From positions 435,001-499,000 of the forward strand of contig NZ_CP022363.1 of NCBI RefSeq assembly GCF_003119115.1: 64,000 bases of DNA, read 5' to 3'. This document shows positions 26,844-35,669 of the stretch, piece by piece; the first letter of the stretch is position 1; each line of letters begins with the position of its first letter. The notes beneath the pieces are model-generated. The model did no database searches. It saw only the letters and a program-made list of their open reading frames with translations, and had not been told where the DNA came from. The DNA is from Azospirillum sp. TSH58 (GTDB lineage: Bacteria; Pseudomonadota; Alphaproteobacteria; Azospirillales; Azospirillaceae). The position numbers and the translations under genes were made by a program.

Positions 26844-27719
26844 ATGGCCCGTCCGCAGCTTCCGCTCAACGCGCTGCGCGCCTTCGAGGCGTCGGCCCGC
26901 CATCTCAGCTTCACCCGCGCCGGTTTGGAGCTGTGCGTCAGCCAGGCGGCGGTCAGCCAGCAGATCCGCACGCTGGAGGCGCGGCTGGGCGTCACCCTGT
27001 TCCGCCGCCTGCCGCGCGGCCTCGCCCTGACCGACGAGGGGGCGGCGCTGGTGCCGGTGCTGATGGACGCCTTCGAGCGGATCGGCGCGACGCTCGACCG
27101 CTTCGCCGACGGGCGCTATCACGAGGTGCTGACGGTCGGGGTGGTGGGGACCTTCGCCACGGGCTGGCTGCTGCCGCGCCTGCCGGCCTTCACCGCGGCG
27201 AACCCGGCGGTCGATCTGCGCATCCTGACCAACAACAACCGGGTCGATCTGGCCGGCGAGGGGCTGGATGTCGCCATCCGCTTCGGCGACGGCTCCTGGC
27301 ACGGGGTGGAGGCGGTGCCGCTGCTCGACGCGCCGCTGACCCCGCTTTGCGCCCCGGCGCTGGCGCAACGGCTGTCCTGTCCGGCGGACCTCGCGCGGGA
27401 GGTGCTGCTGCGCTCCTACCGGGTCGAGGAATGGCAGCGCTGGTTCGCGCTGGCCGGGGTGCCCTGCCCGGCCATCCGCGGTCCGGTCTTCGATTCCTCG
27501 CCCACCATCGCCGCCGCCGCCGCGATGGGCGCCGGGGTGGCGCTGCTGCCCGCGCGGCTGTTCGGGCATGATCTGGCCACCGACCGGCTGGTCCGCCCCT
27601 TCGCCATCGAGGTGCCGGCGGGCCGCTACTGGCTGACCCGCCTGCATTCCCGCCCCGAGACGGCGGCGATGCAGAGCTTCCGCCACTGGATCACCGCCGC
27701 CGTCCGCATGGACGATTAG
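26844..27719 (+). CDS. ampR: LysR-family regulator, AmpR-like
   Basis: 291 residues. The N-terminus RPQLPLNALRAFEASARHLSFT, the helix-turn-helix LELCVSQAAVSQQIRTLEAR and LPRGLALTDEGAAL closely follow AmpR proteins. The C-terminal effector domain includes VGTFATGWLLPRLPAF and NNRVDLAGEGLDVAIRFGDG. AmpR senses cell-wall muropeptides and UDP-MurNAc peptide and switches the adjacent beta-lactamase gene. It ends nine bases from the convergent aldo/keto reductase gene. Confidence 0.88.
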   Translation: MARPQLPLNALRAFEASARHLSFTRAGLELCVSQAAVSQQIRTLEARLGVTLFRRLPRGLALTDEGAALVPVLMDAFERIGATLDRFADGRYHEVLTVGVVGTFATGWLLPRLPAFTAANPAVDLRILTNNNRVDLAGEGLDVAIRFGDGSWHGVEAVPLLDAPLTPLCAPALAQRLSCPADLAREVLLRSYRVEEWQRWFALAGVPCPAIRGPVFDSSPTIAAAAAMGAGVALLPARLFGHDLATDRLVRPFAIEVPAGRYWLTRLHSRPETAAMQSFRHWITAAVRMDD

Positions 27720-27728
27720 ATCAAGGTG

Positions 27729-28715
27729 TCAGGCCGGCGTTGGGGCCTGCTCCGGCAGGACGCCGGCTTGTTTCAGCTCTCGCCAGAAATCCGCCGGGAT
27801 CGGCTGCTTCATCAATGCGACATTCTCATGCACGCGCGGCGGGTTCTTGGTGCCCGGAATGACCGAGGCGACGACCGGGTGCGCCGCGCAGAATTGCAGC
27901 GCCGCCGCCCGCAGGTCCACGCCGTGCCGCTTGGCGATCTCGGCCAGACGGTCGCGCGCCGCCACCTTGTCCGGCGGAGCCTCCTGGTACTCGAAATTCT
28001 TGCCCCCGGCGATCAGGCCGGAGTTGTAGGGGCCGCCGACCACGACATGGACGCCGCGCTCCTGGCAGCGCGGGAACAGCGTGTCCAGCGCCGGCTGGTT
28101 CAGCAGGCTGTAGCGTCCGGCCAGCAGGAAGACGTCCGGGTCGGCCCGCTCCAGCGCCATCACGCAGGGCTCCACCCGGTTGACGCCAAGCCCCCAGCCA
28201 CGGATCACGCCCTCCTCGCGGAGCTTGGTCAGCGCCACGGCGGCGCCCTTCATGGCGGTGTCGAACACCTCCAGCCAGCGGTCGCCGTGGGCGTCCTCCG
28301 CGCAGTCGTGGATGTAGGCGATGTCGATGCGGGCCATGCCCAGCCGTTGCAGGCTGTCCTCGATGGAGCGGCGCACCCCGTCGGCGGTGTAGTCGTAGTC
28401 CACCCGGAAGGGCAGTCCCTTCACGAAGGGGCCGTGCTGGCCACCCTTGCCGGCATCGGCGCGCAGCAGGCGCCCGACCTTGGTCGACAGGACGAAGTCG
28501 TCGCGCGGACGGTTGCGCAGGACATGGCCGAACCGGTGCTCCGAAATGCCGGGGCCGTATTCCGGCGCCGTGTCGAAATAGCGGATGCCGGCGTCCCAGG
28601 CGGCGGCCAGCGTGGCTTCCGCCACGTCGTCCGGCACCTCCTCGAACATGTTGCCGAGCGGAGCGCCACCAAATCCGATGGGTCCGGGCGGAGCGAAATG
28701 CTGGCTGTCCGGCAT
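27729..28715 (-). CDS. Aldo/keto reductase (D-threo-aldose 1-dehydrogenase-like)
   Basis: 328 residues. The ATG at 28715 has GAGAGG upstream. The AKR tetrad can be seen as Asp and Tyr in [14 protein letters not shown], Lys in LSTKVGR and His in [10 protein letters not shown]. The long [19 protein letters not shown] region and [14 protein letters not shown] resemble the L-fucose/D-threo-aldose or pyridoxal 4-dehydrogenase-like subgroup that oxidises sugars with NAD(P). It is soluble and monocistronic. The substrate is not certain. Confidence 0.87.
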   Translation of the reverse strand: MPDSQHFAPPGPIGFGGAPLGNMFEEVPDDVAEATLAAAWDAGIRYFDTAPEYGPGISEHRFGHVLRNRPRDDFVLSTKVGRLLRADAGKGGQHGPFVKGLPFRVDYDYTADGVRRSIEDSLQRLGMARIDIAYIHDCAEDAHGDRWLEVFDTAMKGAAVALTKLREEGVIRGWGLGVNRVEPCVMALERADPDVFLLAGRYSLLNQPALDTLFPRCQERGVHVVVGGPYNSGLIAGGKNFEYQEAPPDKVAARDRLAEIAKRHGVDLRAAALQFCAAHPVVASVIPGTKNPPRVHENVALMKQPIPADFWRELKQAGVLPEQAPTPA

Positions 28716-29046
28716 GATCGACCTCTCGTTGTTCCATGCGTGCGCGGGAAGTCCAGTCTGCGCCCTGACGGCGCGACTCTCAACATCGGCCCTCAACATC
28801 GGGATGGCCGCGGTGTTCCCATTCGCAACCAGCCGGCGCCGGCGTGGCAATTTGCGACGCGGATGGGAGCGCGTTGGCAAATTGCAACGGTTGGGAAGGA
28901 ACAACCGCGCGGCCCGCTCGGGAATTTTGCTGGGTGGAACAGCAATTGCGCGGGGATTGGGAGTTGGCCCGGTTTTTGAGAATGATTTGATCCGACGCGG
29001 GCGACCGACGCCGAACAATAAATACCCCCAGGCAGGACATCCCATC
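28716..29046. promoter_or_regulatory. 331-base gap with a paired 9-bp inverted repeat, no gene seen
   Basis: The gap separates the divergent aldo/keto reductase and chemoreceptor genes. GCAATTTGC (28847-28855) and its reverse complement GCAAATTGC (28877-28885) are 30 bp apart centre to centre, about three helical turns, so a dimeric regulator could bind both on one face. CTCAACATCGG occurs twice in tandem near 28780-28802. The last 60 bases are relatively AT-rich and probably hold the chemoreceptor promoter. Confidence 0.4.
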
Positions 29047-31074
29047 ATGACCACCTCCCTTCGCGCCTTCGCCAACTTGCGCACCGCAACCAAGGTCTAC
29101 ACCGGCTTCGGGGTCACGCTGGCCCTGCTGGTCACGTTGGGAGCGGTCTCCTGGAGCGGCCTTCGATCCAGCGACGCCGCGCTGCACAGCTATGCGGCGC
29201 AATCCGACGTCACGCTGACGCTGGGGGAAGCCGACACCGCCCTGTCCGACGCGCTGGGGGCCGCGGAGGAGTTTCTCGTCTCCGGGGCGGAGGGTGCGGC
29301 CAACCGCTTCCGCACCACCACCACGGACTTCCGCCGTCATCTGGACAAGGCGGCCCCCGGCATCGGCGATTCGGCTGACCGCCAAGCGGTGGACGAGATT
29401 CGCGGGCTGGAGCGGGATTTCCTGACCGGTTTCGACCGGCTGGTGGCCCTGCGCACCGAACGGGACGGCATCGTCGCGGAGGTCGTGAACAAGCTGGGCG
29501 CCGACATCCGCCGGACGCTGAGCGAGCTGGTGACAGCCGAACGGCAGACCGGCAATCTGGACCGCACCGTCCAGGCCGCGGGGGTCAGCGAGCAGTTTCT
29601 GCTGGTGCGCGTGCTCGTCGCCCGCTTCGTGACCGAGACGAAGCCCGAGGATCTGCTCCGCATCCGCCAGGATCTGGCGGCGGTGGCCGCCGACGTCGAG
29701 GGCGAAGCCAAGGGCTGGACCGACTCCCCGGGTGCCGCGAAGCGCACGGAGGTGCTCGCCAAGCTGCCGCGCTACACCGCGGGCATCGAGCGCATCGCCG
29801 CCATCGCCGAGGAGATGGCGCGCGTCAACTCCGACACCATGACCCGCGCCGGTGCCCAGATCAACGGGAAGATCGGGGCGATCCGCCAGCATTCCACCGA
29901 GATCCTGAAGGGGCTGGAGCGCAGCGCCGCCACCGCGGTGGCCGCCGCCGAGCGGCAGGGAGCCGCGGTGACCGCCGCCGCCGTGGCGCTGGGTCTGCTG
30001 CTGGCCTGGATGATCTCGCGGGCGATCACCCGTCCGCTCGGCGTCATCACCGGGGCGATGGGCCGGCTGGCCGAAGGCGACCGCACGGTGCAGGTGGACG
30101 AGGGCTGGCGGAAGGACGAGATCGGGGCGCTGGCCCGCGCGCTCCAGGTCTTCAAGTCGAACGCCGAGGAGATGGAGCGCATGCGCAAGGCGCAGGAGGA
30201 CGCCGAGCGCCAGGCCGCCGAGCAGCGCCGCGCCACCATGATGCGCATGGCCGACACCTTCGAGGCGACCGTCCAGGGCATCGTCGAGGCGGTGGCGAGC
30301 GCCGCCGGCGGCATGCACAACGCCGCCAGCACCCTGTCCGGCACCGCGGCGGACGCCAGCGAGCGCTCGCTCCTCGTCGCCTCCGCCTCCGAGGAGGCCT
30401 CGGCCAACGTGCAGACCGTCGCCAGCGCGACGGAGGAACTGTCGGCCTCCATCTCCGAGATCGGCCAGCAGGTGGAGATCTCCACCCGCATCGCCGGGCA
30501 GGCGGTGACCGACGCGGAAGGCGCCGACCGCACCATGCGCGCCCTGGTCACCGCCGCCGAGCAGATCGGGCAGGTGGTGGAGATCATCAGCGGCATCGCC
30601 GCCCAGACCAACCTGCTGGCGCTGAACGCGACCATCGAGGCGGCGCGGGCCGGTGAAGCCGGCAAGGGCTTCGCCGTGGTGGCGGGCGAGGTGAAGGCGC
30701 TCGCCAACCAGACCGCCAGGGCGACCGACGAGATCCAGTCGAAGGTTCAGGAGATCCAGCAGACCACCGGCGGCGCGCAGAAGGCCATCGGCAGCATCGG
30801 CCAGACCATCGGCCGGATGAGCGAGATCGCCACCACCATCGCCGCCGCCATCGAGGAGCAGGCCGCCGCGACCCGCGAGATCGCCAGCAGCGTCTCCCAG
30901 GCCGCCCAGGGGACGGAGGAGGTGTCGCGCAACATCGCCGGCGTCAGCACGGCGGTGTCGGAGACCGGCGACGCCGCCAGCCGCGTCCACGGCACGTCGG
31001 AGGAACTGGCCGTCGAGGCGGAGCGCCTGCGCAGCGAAGTGCGCAGTTTCATCGCCACCGTCCGGGCCGCCTGA
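29047..31074 (+). CDS. Methyl-accepting chemotaxis protein, large periplasmic sensor
   Basis: 675 residues. TM1 is at about 16-40 and TM2 at about 305-328, leaving a periplasmic domain of roughly 265 residues that is all helical, as in HBM or double four-helix-bundle sensors. A HAMP domain follows ([22 protein letters not shown]), then the signalling domain with the hairpin tip near 517-551 ([20 protein letters not shown]). CAGGA precedes the ATG at 29047. The last 400 residues resemble the receptor at 7174-8877, but the sensor domains differ. It is an orphan receptor with unknown ligand. Confidence 0.93.
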   Translation: MTTSLRAFANLRTATKVYTGFGVTLALLVTLGAVSWSGLRSSDAALHSYAAQSDVTLTLGEADTALSDALGAAEEFLVSGAEGAANRFRTTTTDFRRHLDKAAPGIGDSADRQAVDEIRGLERDFLTGFDRLVALRTERDGIVAEVVNKLGADIRRTLSELVTAERQTGNLDRTVQAAGVSEQFLLVRVLVARFVTETKPEDLLRIRQDLAAVAADVEGEAKGWTDSPGAAKRTEVLAKLPRYTAGIERIAAIAEEMARVNSDTMTRAGAQINGKIGAIRQHSTEILKGLERSAATAVAAAERQGAAVTAAAVALGLLLAWMISRAITRPLGVITGAMGRLAEGDRTVQVDEGWRKDEIGALARALQVFKSNAEEMERMRKAQEDAERQAAEQRRATMMRMADTFEATVQGIVEAVASAAGGMHNAASTLSGTAADASERSLLVASASEEASANVQTVASATEELSASISEIGQQVEISTRIAGQAVTDAEGADRTMRALVTAAEQIGQVVEIISGIAAQTNLLALNATIEAARAGEAGKGFAVVAGEVKALANQTARATDEIQSKVQEIQQTTGGAQKAIGSIGQTIGRMSEIATTIAAAIEEQAAATREIASSVSQAAQGTEEVSRNIAGVSTAVSETGDAASRVHGTSEELAVEAERLRSEVRSFIATVRAA

Positions 31075-31140
31075 CCCGGCGGGACGAGGGATCGCCGCTT
31101 GTCCCGGTTCCCGCCGGCCGGATTGGTGTTAGGCTGAACC

Positions 31141-31165
31141 GAGGCGCCTGAACGTCGGGCGCCTC
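31141..31165. terminator. Stem-loop after the second chemoreceptor gene
   Basis: GAGGCGCC (31141-31148) pairs perfectly with GGCGCCTC (31158-31165) around a 9-base loop, 66 bases after the chemoreceptor stop and 25 bases before the next start. There is no clear T-tract, so it may be a weak or Rho-assisted terminator. Confidence 0.45.
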
Positions 31166-31190
31166 GGGTGTGCGGCCGGGATGGTCGGTC

Positions 31191-32330
31191 ATGGTGGAAA
31201 GGGTTTCCCTGAGGACCGCCTCCGGCTTCGTCCGGCGCTTCGCCGGGCTGGCCGGGGGCTACTGGTCGGGACGGGACCGCTGGTCGGTGCGGCTGCTGGC
31301 GGCGGCCCTGCTGGCCCTGACGGTGGCGCAGGTGTCCGTCCCGGTGATGATGAACCTGTGGAGCCAGCGCCTGTTCGACGCGCTGGAGCAGCGGGCGATG
31401 GACCTCTTGCCGGTCATGGCCGCGACGGCCGGCGGCATCCTTCTGTTCAACATCGCCGTCTCGGTGACGCATCTGTGGGTGAAGCGGCGCCTCCAGTTCG
31501 GCTGGCGGGCGTGGCTGACCCGTCGGCTGATCGGCGATTGGGTGTCGGACGGGCGGGAACAGGCCCTCCCCTCCCTCCCCGGCGACCACGACAATCCGGA
31601 CGGGCGCATCGCCGAGGACGTCCGCATCGTCACCGAACTCGCCATCGATCTGGGCCATTCGCTGACCTACTGCCTGCTGCTGCTGGTCAGTTTCGCCAGC
31701 ATCCTGTGGCGGCTTTCCGGCGTCGTGGAGATCACGGTCGGAGGGACGAGCGTCCCGGTCCCCGGCCATCTGCTCCTCCTCGCCCTGGCCTTTTCCGCCG
31801 CCGGGACCGCCGCCGCCATCGCCGTCGCCCGGCCGCTGGTCCGCGCGGCGGAGCGGCGGCAGGGGCTGGAGGCCGATTTCCGCTTCGGGCTGGCGCGGGT
31901 TCGGGAGAACGCGTCGGTCATCGCCCGGCAGCATGGCGAGGCCGTGGAGCGCGGCCGCATGGCCCTGCTGTTCGGCGGGGTGCGCCGCGGCTGGGAACGG
32001 CAGACCGGCGCGCTGGTCCGCGTGATGGCCTTCGGCGCGTCCTATTCGGTGCTGTCGGCGGTCTTTCCCATCCTGGTGGTGGCACCGCGCTACGCCGCGG
32101 GGGTTATCACGCTGGGGATGATGATGCAGACCGCGCAGGCCTTCCAGCAGGCCGTCGCGGCGCTGTCCTGGCCCATCGACAATCTGGCGACCGTCGCCCA
32201 GTGGAAGGCGTCGGTGGAGCGGGTGCTGGGCCTGAAGGAGGCGCTGGACGGGATCACCCCCTTGCCCCCGGTCAAGGCGAACGCGCGCGATTTTCTGTCC
32301 GATGGCGGCACCACCGCGCGGAAACGGTGA
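31191..32330 (+). CDS. ABC-type transmembrane protein of the SbmA/BacA/YddA group, no ATPase domain
   Basis: 379 residues from the ATG at 31191. It matches the membrane half of YddA/ABCD-type exporters: DNPDGRIAEDVRIVTELAIDLG is their conserved cytoplasmic loop, and FPILVVAPRYAAGVITLGMM and ALSWPIDNLATVAQWKASVER form the last helices. YddA-type proteins continue into a nucleotide-binding domain of about 200 residues. Here the chain stops soon after (DFLSDGGTTARKR) and no Walker motif follows, so it resembles the TMD-only SbmA/BacA peptide importers in layout. It may be a genuine TMD-only carrier or a stable truncation. Confidence 0.72.
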   Translation: MVERVSLRTASGFVRRFAGLAGGYWSGRDRWSVRLLAAALLALTVAQVSVPVMMNLWSQRLFDALEQRAMDLLPVMAATAGGILLFNIAVSVTHLWVKRRLQFGWRAWLTRRLIGDWVSDGREQALPSLPGDHDNPDGRIAEDVRIVTELAIDLGHSLTYCLLLLVSFASILWRLSGVVEITVGGTSVPVPGHLLLLALAFSAAGTAAAIAVARPLVRAAERRQGLEADFRFGLARVRENASVIARQHGEAVERGRMALLFGGVRRGWERQTGALVRVMAFGASYSVLSAVFPILVVAPRYAAGVITLGMMMQTAQAFQQAVAALSWPIDNLATVAQWKASVERVLGLKEALDGITPLPPVKANARDFLSDGGTTARKR

Positions 32331-32350
32331 CGAGGCCCGGCACTTTCCGT

Positions 32351-32381
32351 TTGACCTCAACTTAGCTTGAGGTTCTATCCT
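32351..32381 (+). promoter_or_regulatory. SoxR-type promoter with 19-bp spacer upstream of the HPP-CBS gene
   Basis: CCTCAACTTAGCTTGAGG (32355-32372) agrees at 16 of 18 positions with the known SoxR operator CCTCAAGTTAACTTGAGG. It lies between a -35 TTGACC (32351-32356) and a -10 TATCCT (32376-32381). The spacer is exactly 19 bp, the overlong spacing characteristic of MerR/SoxR-activated promoters. The HPP-CBS gene starts 38 bases downstream. SoxR itself is not in the window. Confidence 0.75.
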
Positions 32382-32419
32382 GCCGCCGCACGCCGAAACC
32401 TTGGGAGGGACCGGGCCGA

Positions 32420-33604
32420 ATGCACCGCGAGATACGGCTCCTGCTGCGCCGCTGGAAAATCACTCTGCTGAAGAAACACGAAAACCGCCGCCGCCTTGCC
32501 ATGTTCAGGCCCATCCTGCCCGGCGCCAACCTGAAGGACCGGCTGATCGCCTGCTGCGGCGCCATGATCGGCCTCGCCGCGACAGGGCTGCTCTGCCACA
32601 ACCTGCTGACCCACATCACCAGCGCGCCGGCCCTGGTGGCGCCCATGGGGGCGTCGGCGGTCCTGCTGTTCGCGGTGCCGGCCAGCCCGCTCGCCCAGCC
32701 CTGGTCGATCATCGGCGGCAACACCTTGTCGGCGCTGGTCGGGGTGATGGTGGCGGCGCTGATCCCCGATCCCATGCTGGCCGGCGGCGTGGCGGTGGCG
32801 CTGGCCATCGCAACCATGTCGATGACGCGCTGCCTGCACCCGCCGGGCGGCGCCGCCGCGCTGACCGCGGTGATCGGCGGACCGGCGGTCGCCGCGTCAG
32901 GGATGCAGTTCGTGTTCTATCCGGTGGCCGTCAATTCCATCCTGCTGGTGCTGGCGGGCTGGACGTTCCATCGCTTCTCCGGCCATTCCTACCCGCACCG
33001 GGCGCCGCCCAAGCCGGCCAACAGCCACGGCACCGCCGACCCGCCCGCCCGTGCGCGCTCCGGCCTGACCGCCAACGACCTGGACGAGGCGATCCGCGAT
33101 TTGGGGGAAGCGCTGGACGTCAACCGCGACGACCTGAGCGCCCTTCTGGAGAAGGCCGAGCTTCACGCCATGGAGCGCATGCACGGCGGGATCACCTGCG
33201 GCGACATCATGGCCCGCGACGTGGTGACGGTGAGCGCGGAGGCCCATCCGGAGGTGGCCCGCGCCCGCCTGATCGAGCACGCCTTCCGCACCCTCCCCGT
33301 GGTGGACCGGCGCAACGTGGTGGTCGGTCTGGTCGGGCACCAGCATCTGGTCGGGGATGCCGCGACGGTGGCCGCGGTGATGGCCGCGCCGGTGACCGCC
33401 GGCCCGGAAACCCCGGCCTTCCGCCTGCTTGGTCCGCTGTCGGACGGGGGCACGCACGAGGTCGCCATCGTGGATGGGAACGGCGGGCTTCTGGGGGTGG
33501 TCACCCAGACGGACCTGCTGCTGGTGATGGCCCGCACGACCTTGTTGCAGTCGTTGGACAGCGCCCGGACGCCGGCCGCGCTGGTGGCGTCGGCAAGCCG
33601 CTGA
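32420..33604 (+). CDS. HPP-family membrane protein with C-terminal CBS pair
   Basis: 394 residues. The first 200 hold four hydrophobic segments of the HPP family, including the name motif RCLHPPGGAAALTAVIGGP. Two CBS domains follow (about 255-375; GDIMARDVVTVSAEA and LGVVTQTDLLLVM). HPP proteins have been linked to nitrite transport in chloroplasts and cyanobacteria, while bacterial HPP-CBS proteins are poorly characterised. GGGAGGG precedes the ATG at 32420. The SoxR-type promoter suggests induction by redox-cycling compounds or nitric oxide stress, which would fit a transport or detoxification role; that link is inference. Confidence 0.85.
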   Translation: MHREIRLLLRRWKITLLKKHENRRRLAMFRPILPGANLKDRLIACCGAMIGLAATGLLCHNLLTHITSAPALVAPMGASAVLLFAVPASPLAQPWSIIGGNTLSALVGVMVAALIPDPMLAGGVAVALAIATMSMTRCLHPPGGAAALTAVIGGPAVAASGMQFVFYPVAVNSILLVLAGWTFHRFSGHSYPHRAPPKPANSHGTADPPARARSGLTANDLDEAIRDLGEALDVNRDDLSALLEKAELHAMERMHGGITCGDIMARDVVTVSAEAHPEVARARLIEHAFRTLPVVDRRNVVVGLVGHQHLVGDAATVAAVMAAPVTAGPETPAFRLLGPLSDGGTHEVAIVDGNGGLLGVVTQTDLLLVMARTTLLQSLDSARTPAALVASASR

Positions 33605-33621
33605 GCCGCAGCGGAAGCCAC

Positions 33622-33651
33622 GGCTCCGCGAGAAAATTTTCTCGCGGAGCC
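33622..33651. repeat. Perfect 30-bp palindrome after parB, candidate parS site 1
   Basis: The 30 bases are a perfect palindrome with no loop. The core GCGAGAAAATTTTCTCGC (33628-33645) recurs exactly at 35670-35687, on the other side of parAB, and I saw no third copy. This fits a ParB-binding centromere. It also lies 17 bases after the HPP stop and seven bases before the end of parB, so a bidirectional terminator is the alternative reading. Confidence 0.6.
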
Positions 33652-33658
33652 GGCTCTT

Positions 33659-34543
33659 TCACTCCCCTCCCCTGCCCTGCCCGGCGTTGAGGATCGCGTC
33701 GATGTCGTCGCGGATGGCGCGGAGCGTCTCCCGGTCGATGTCCGCCAGGGCCAGTCCCTGTTCGCGGACGGCGGCGACGGTCTGGCGCGCCCCGAACACC
33801 GCCTTGGCCAGCGGCTTCGGCAGGGCGCTGCCGGTCGGAACCGCGTTGCTGCGGGGCTTTGCCGCCGTGGGCGCCGAAGCCTCCTCGTCGGCGGAGCGCC
33901 GGGTCATCTCCGTGACCAGCGCGTCCCAGCCGCGCAGCTGTTCGCCATCCCCTTTCAGCCGGGCGATCTCCACCAGCCGGTAGCGCGCCGGGCGGTGCAG
34001 CGGATACTCGTCGCGGATGCGCTGCGGCAGGCGGCTGATGAGGAGCGCGCGGGAAATGTCCACCCGGTCCTTGCCGACGATCCGTCCGACATCCTCCTGC
34101 CGGTAGCCGTGGCGCTCCATCAGCCGGGCGTAGGCGTCGCCCTCCTCGAAGGGGGACAGGTCGGCGCGCACGACATTCTCGATCAGCGCCAGCTCGTCCG
34201 ACGCGCCGGTGACGGTCACGGCGTAGATGGTCGGATGGCCGAGCGCCCGCACCGCGCGGAAGCGCCGCTCCCCGAAGACGAGCTGGAAGCGCCCGTCGCC
34301 CAACTGCTGCACGCCGACCGGCTGGGCCAGCCCGTGCTGCGCGATGGAGGATTTCAACGCCTCCATGTCCGCCTCGTCGAAGTGGCGGCGCGGCTGGTCG
34401 GGGTTGGTGACGATGCGGCCGACGTCGATCTCCACGACGACCGGGCCACGGCGGTTGAAGCCCTGCCCGTCCTCGCGGGCCTGGCGCTCCGCCGCCGCGG
34501 TGGTCAGCACGCCGGTGTTCGTCCGGGCCAGTTTACGCGACAT
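33659..34543 (-). CDS. parB: ParB-family partition protein
   Basis: 294 residues. The N-terminal CTPase/ParB box is clear: EIDVGRIVTNPDQPRRHF, GERRFRAVRALG (91-102) and ENVVRADLSPFEEGDAYARL (123-142). A central helix-turn-helix follows (EDVGRIVGKDRVDISRALLI) and a C-terminal region likely to dimerise. The ATG at 34543 overlaps parA by 11 bases. It should load on parS sites and work with the upstream ParA to segregate the replicon. The sequence looks plasmid/chromid-type rather than chromosomal. No RepC or other initiator gene is nearby. Confidence 0.92.
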   Translation of the reverse strand: MSRKLARTNTGVLTTAAAERQAREDGQGFNRRGPVVVEIDVGRIVTNPDQPRRHFDEADMEALKSSIAQHGLAQPVGVQQLGDGRFQLVFGERRFRAVRALGHPTIYAVTVTGASDELALIENVVRADLSPFEEGDAYARLMERHGYRQEDVGRIVGKDRVDISRALLISRLPQRIRDEYPLHRPARYRLVEIARLKGDGEQLRGWDALVTEMTRRSADEEASAPTAAKPRSNAVPTGSALPKPLAKAVFGARQTVAAVREQGLALADIDRETLRAIRDDIDAILNAGQGRGGE

Positions 34544-35567
34544 GGGCCATCACCTCCGGCATGCGGGCACGTTCCTGGATCAGCGCGTCGGCGACGGCCT
34601 GATAGACCTCGTAGCCCGGCGCGTCCGGCACCGCCTCCAGCGCGGCGCGCCCGGCGGCCACCGCCTGGGCGTAGACGGTCGCCCGCGGGATCGGGCCGAA
34701 GACGCGCAGCTTCGCGCCGAACAGGTTGCGGATGTCGTCCAGCGACGCCTGGTCCTGGGTCAGCCGCGCGTTGAACATCGTCGGCAGGATGCCCAGCACG
34801 CTGACCCCCGGATTGGCCCGGCGGCGGATCATGTCCAGGTTCTCCAGCAGGAACTCCACGCCCGCGACGCTCAGCATTTCCGTCTGGCAGGGAATGGCGA
34901 CGGTGTTGGCGGCGGTCAGCGCGTTGCGCGCCAGCATGCCGAAATGCGGCGGGGTGTCGACGAAGATGAAATCGTAGCTCTGCCGCGCCCCGCCATCCAG
35001 GCATTCGCGCAGCGCGCAATCCCCCGACGACTGGCTTTGCAGCTCCGCCTCCGCGTCGCCCAGCCGCATCCCGCTGGGGATGACGTCGAGCCCGCTGTCG
35101 GTGGTCACGATGTAGTCGCCGAGGTCGAAACCTTTCCCCCGCGATTTCAGTGCCTCCACCGACGCCTTCAGGGCGTAGTAGAGGGTTTTCTCCTCGCGCT
35201 CGCGCTCGATGGAATTGATGCCGAGATGGATGGTGGCGTTGGCCTGCGGGTCCGCGTCGATCAGCAGCACCTTGAAGTGCCGGGCGAGCAGGGTGGCCGT
35301 GTTGACGGTGAAGGCGGTCTTGCCGACACCGCCCTTGCGGTTGGCCGCAGCACAGATCAGCGCCGGGCCATGCTGCGTCACCGTCCCGATCTTCTCCTGC
35401 AGCAGCAGGGAGATGACCGGGGCGGGGATCTTCTCGCTGCCGTTCTCCCAGCGCGAGATCTTCGCCTTGTCGTATTTCCGGCCGAGTTTTTCGTTCAGCC
35501 AAGCCGCGAAATCCGGCTGGTTCAGCGTCCGGCCTTCCCGGAACGCCTTGATGTCCTCGCCGCGCAT
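34533..35567 (-). CDS. parA: ParA-family partition ATPase with N-terminal DNA-binding domain
   Basis: 344 residues. The first 60 residues form an XRE-like helix-turn-helix (LNQPDFAAWLNEKLGR, AKISRWENGSEKIPAP), typical of type Ia plasmid ParA proteins that also repress their own promoter. The deviant Walker A is KGGVGKTA (78-85), followed by VLLIDADPQANAT and FIFVDTPPHFG. GGGGA lies upstream of the ATG at 35567. It precedes and overlaps parB. The inverted repeat at 35630-35668 is a natural candidate for its operator. Confidence 0.93.
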   Translation of the reverse strand: MRGEDIKAFREGRTLNQPDFAAWLNEKLGRKYDKAKISRWENGSEKIPAPVISLLLQEKIGTVTQHGPALICAAANRKGGVGKTAFTVNTATLLARHFKVLLIDADPQANATIHLGINSIEREREEKTLYYALKASVEALKSRGKGFDLGDYIVTTDSGLDVIPSGMRLGDAEAELQSQSSGDCALRECLDGGARQSYDFIFVDTPPHFGMLARNALTAANTVAIPCQTEMLSVAGVEFLLENLDMIRRRANPGVSVLGILPTMFNARLTQDQASLDDIRNLFGAKLRVFGPIPRATVYAQAVAAGRAALEAVPDAPGYEVYQAVADALIQERARMPEVMAHVA

Positions 35568-35629
35568 GGTTCAATCCCCTGCCTTGCCCCGAGGCCACTT
35601 TTGCGCGGCGGTTGAGCCCGGTCAAGCCG

Positions 35630-35668
35630 GAATGTTGATTCGGGGGCAGGGCAGGGGAGTCAACATTC
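35630..35668. promoter_or_regulatory. parA promoter with long inverted repeat
   Basis: GAATGTTGA (35630-35638) and TCAACATTC (35660-35668) are perfect 9-bp arms around a 21-bp GC-rich centre. Read on the minus strand, the right arm contains TTGACT (a -35 match) and the left arm overlaps the -10 position (AATCAACATT). The repeat lies 63-101 bases upstream of the parA start, as expected for an autorepressor site. Confidence 0.55.
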
Positions 35669-35669
35669 G

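Noticed and set aside
28965-28979. A sigma-54-like TGGCCC-5-TTGA upstream of the second chemoreceptor
   Set aside because: The essential GC of the -12 element is GA here, and no enhancer-binding protein gene is near.
29000-29035. A flagellar sigma-28 promoter before the second chemoreceptor
   Set aside because: GCCGAACAA resembles the -10 (GCCGATAA), but no TAAA-type -35 is at the right distance.
33659-35567. A repABC replication-partition operon
   Set aside because: Only ParA- and ParB-type genes are present; the genes to the left and right are an HPP protein and a protease, and no RepC or initiator is seen.
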